In this document: positions 27,011 through 27,500 of the stretch, one piece after another
Layout: the number at the start of each line of letters is the position of its first letter
How positions within the stretch are numbered: the stretch's first letter is position 1
Source: Mesostigma viride
Taxonomy: Eukaryota > Streptophyta > Mesostigmatophyceae > Mesostigmatales > Mesostigmataceae
Reading direction: 5' to 3'
Assembly: GCA_009746045.1 (NCBI GenBank)
Contig: RPFO01000213.1
Span: 11,624,053-11,651,552 of the forward strand
Length of the DNA: 27,500 bases
Position numbers and translations under genes: made by a program
The notes under the pieces: generated by a model
What the model was told of the DNA's origin: nothing
Database searches by the model: none
The model's input: only the letters and a program-made list of their open reading frames with translations

Positions 27011-27500
27011 GGAATATGTGCTACATGATCTCCCAACGGAGGCATGTTATAATTTAATTTAATTTAATTTATGCCTATGCAGAGAGACGCTCTCTGTTGA
27101 GAAGCCATGCCCTGATAGCCATGATGATCTTCCCCCACATGATAGGCTCCCCCTTAGCTGGGCATAGCTTGATAGATCATGGGGGTGCAGGTGCCCTGGC
27201 GCACCTAGAGCAAGGGTAGCTTACATTCCCACCCTTGCAGGAAGTAGCCCAGAATTTATTATAAAAGCCATATGCCCCTTCTCAGGGATATGTGCTACAT
27301 GTGCTCCCAACGGAGTTATGTTCCTAATTAATTAATTAATTAATTAATTAATTAATTAATTGTTTAGCCATGATGATCTTCCATCCCATGTTCCTCTCCC
27401 ACGTACTGAGGACTTATGCTCACGTGACGCAGTCACGTGTCTTTTAATTAATTAATTATATAATTAATTAATTAATTAATTAATCAATAAGTCATCCATC
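27011..27500. repeat. two related units with (AATTT)n and (AATT)n microsatellites
   Basis: ATATGTGCTACATG...CCCAACGGAG...ATGTT occurs at 27011-27047 and 27286-27322, each followed by an AT microsatellite (27051-27071, 27325-27361) and later by GCCATGATGATCTTCC (27117 and 27366). A further (AATT)n tract lies at 27445-27483. The CAGAGAG-ACG-CTCTCTG hairpin is at 27080-27096. This looks like a partial tandem duplication of a repeat with a microsatellite tail. Confidence 0.7.

Overview
The window reads as nuclear DNA of a eukaryote with spliceosomal introns (GT...AG borders, pyrimidine-rich acceptors, AATAAA signals, AT-rich introns, GC-rich exons). A tyrosine-recombinase retrotransposon of the PAT/Kangaroo type (Kangaroo was described from the green alga Volvox), a plant-style hAT BED finger and several lineage-specific proteins suggest a green alga, possibly a charophyte such as Chara. 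That assignment is inference from style only.

Left part (1-18.9 kb). The 3' part of a MYND zinc-finger gene (3-668) is followed by a long chain of exons with no family I recognise: 765-935, 1390-2076, 4307-4972, 7053-7109, 7237-7317, 7442-7948, 8539-9726, 15371-17258, 17642-18103 and 18225-18907. From 765 to 18103 every exon border fits phase 0, so one protein of about 1,900 residues (low-complexity, acidic/basic, probably nuclear) is possible, although a cluster of two or more genes cannot be excluded. Three large introns are inflated by three related retrotransposons, all in the same orientation as the gene: element A (2080-4040), element B (5059-7018) and element C (9854-15241). Each has the split direct repeat layout A1-body-B1/A2-B2. 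Element C carries a gag-like ORF and an RT-RNase H-tyrosine recombinase ORF (the recombinase part is frame-broken). A and B have no credible ORF and look non-autonomous; their bodies share a hairpin whose stem shows compensatory changes. The small introns carry 13 copies of a short GC-rich hairpin motif (consensus TTGCGACNGCCGGCGTTTCT), always on the sense strand, and the near-complement of that motif occurs in five 72-bp repeats at the end of the exon chain.

Right part (18.9-27.5 kb). This is a transposon graveyard: a hAT transposase N-terminus on the minus strand (19487-20101), a possible DNA element with inverted ends (20363-22508), two nearly identical LINE 3' ends in opposite orientation (20801-21080 minus, 23324-24269 plus, the latter with an endonuclease-like C-terminal domain and a frameshift), a 1.7-kb piggyBac-like non-autonomous element flanked by TTAA (24393-26090), and repeats with (AATT)n microsatellites at the end.

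Five frame breaks (in the host exon, the recombinase and the LINE) all shift the reading frame the same way, as loss of one base; four can be placed at G or C runs and the fifth lies in G-rich sequence. They may be sequence errors rather than mutations.
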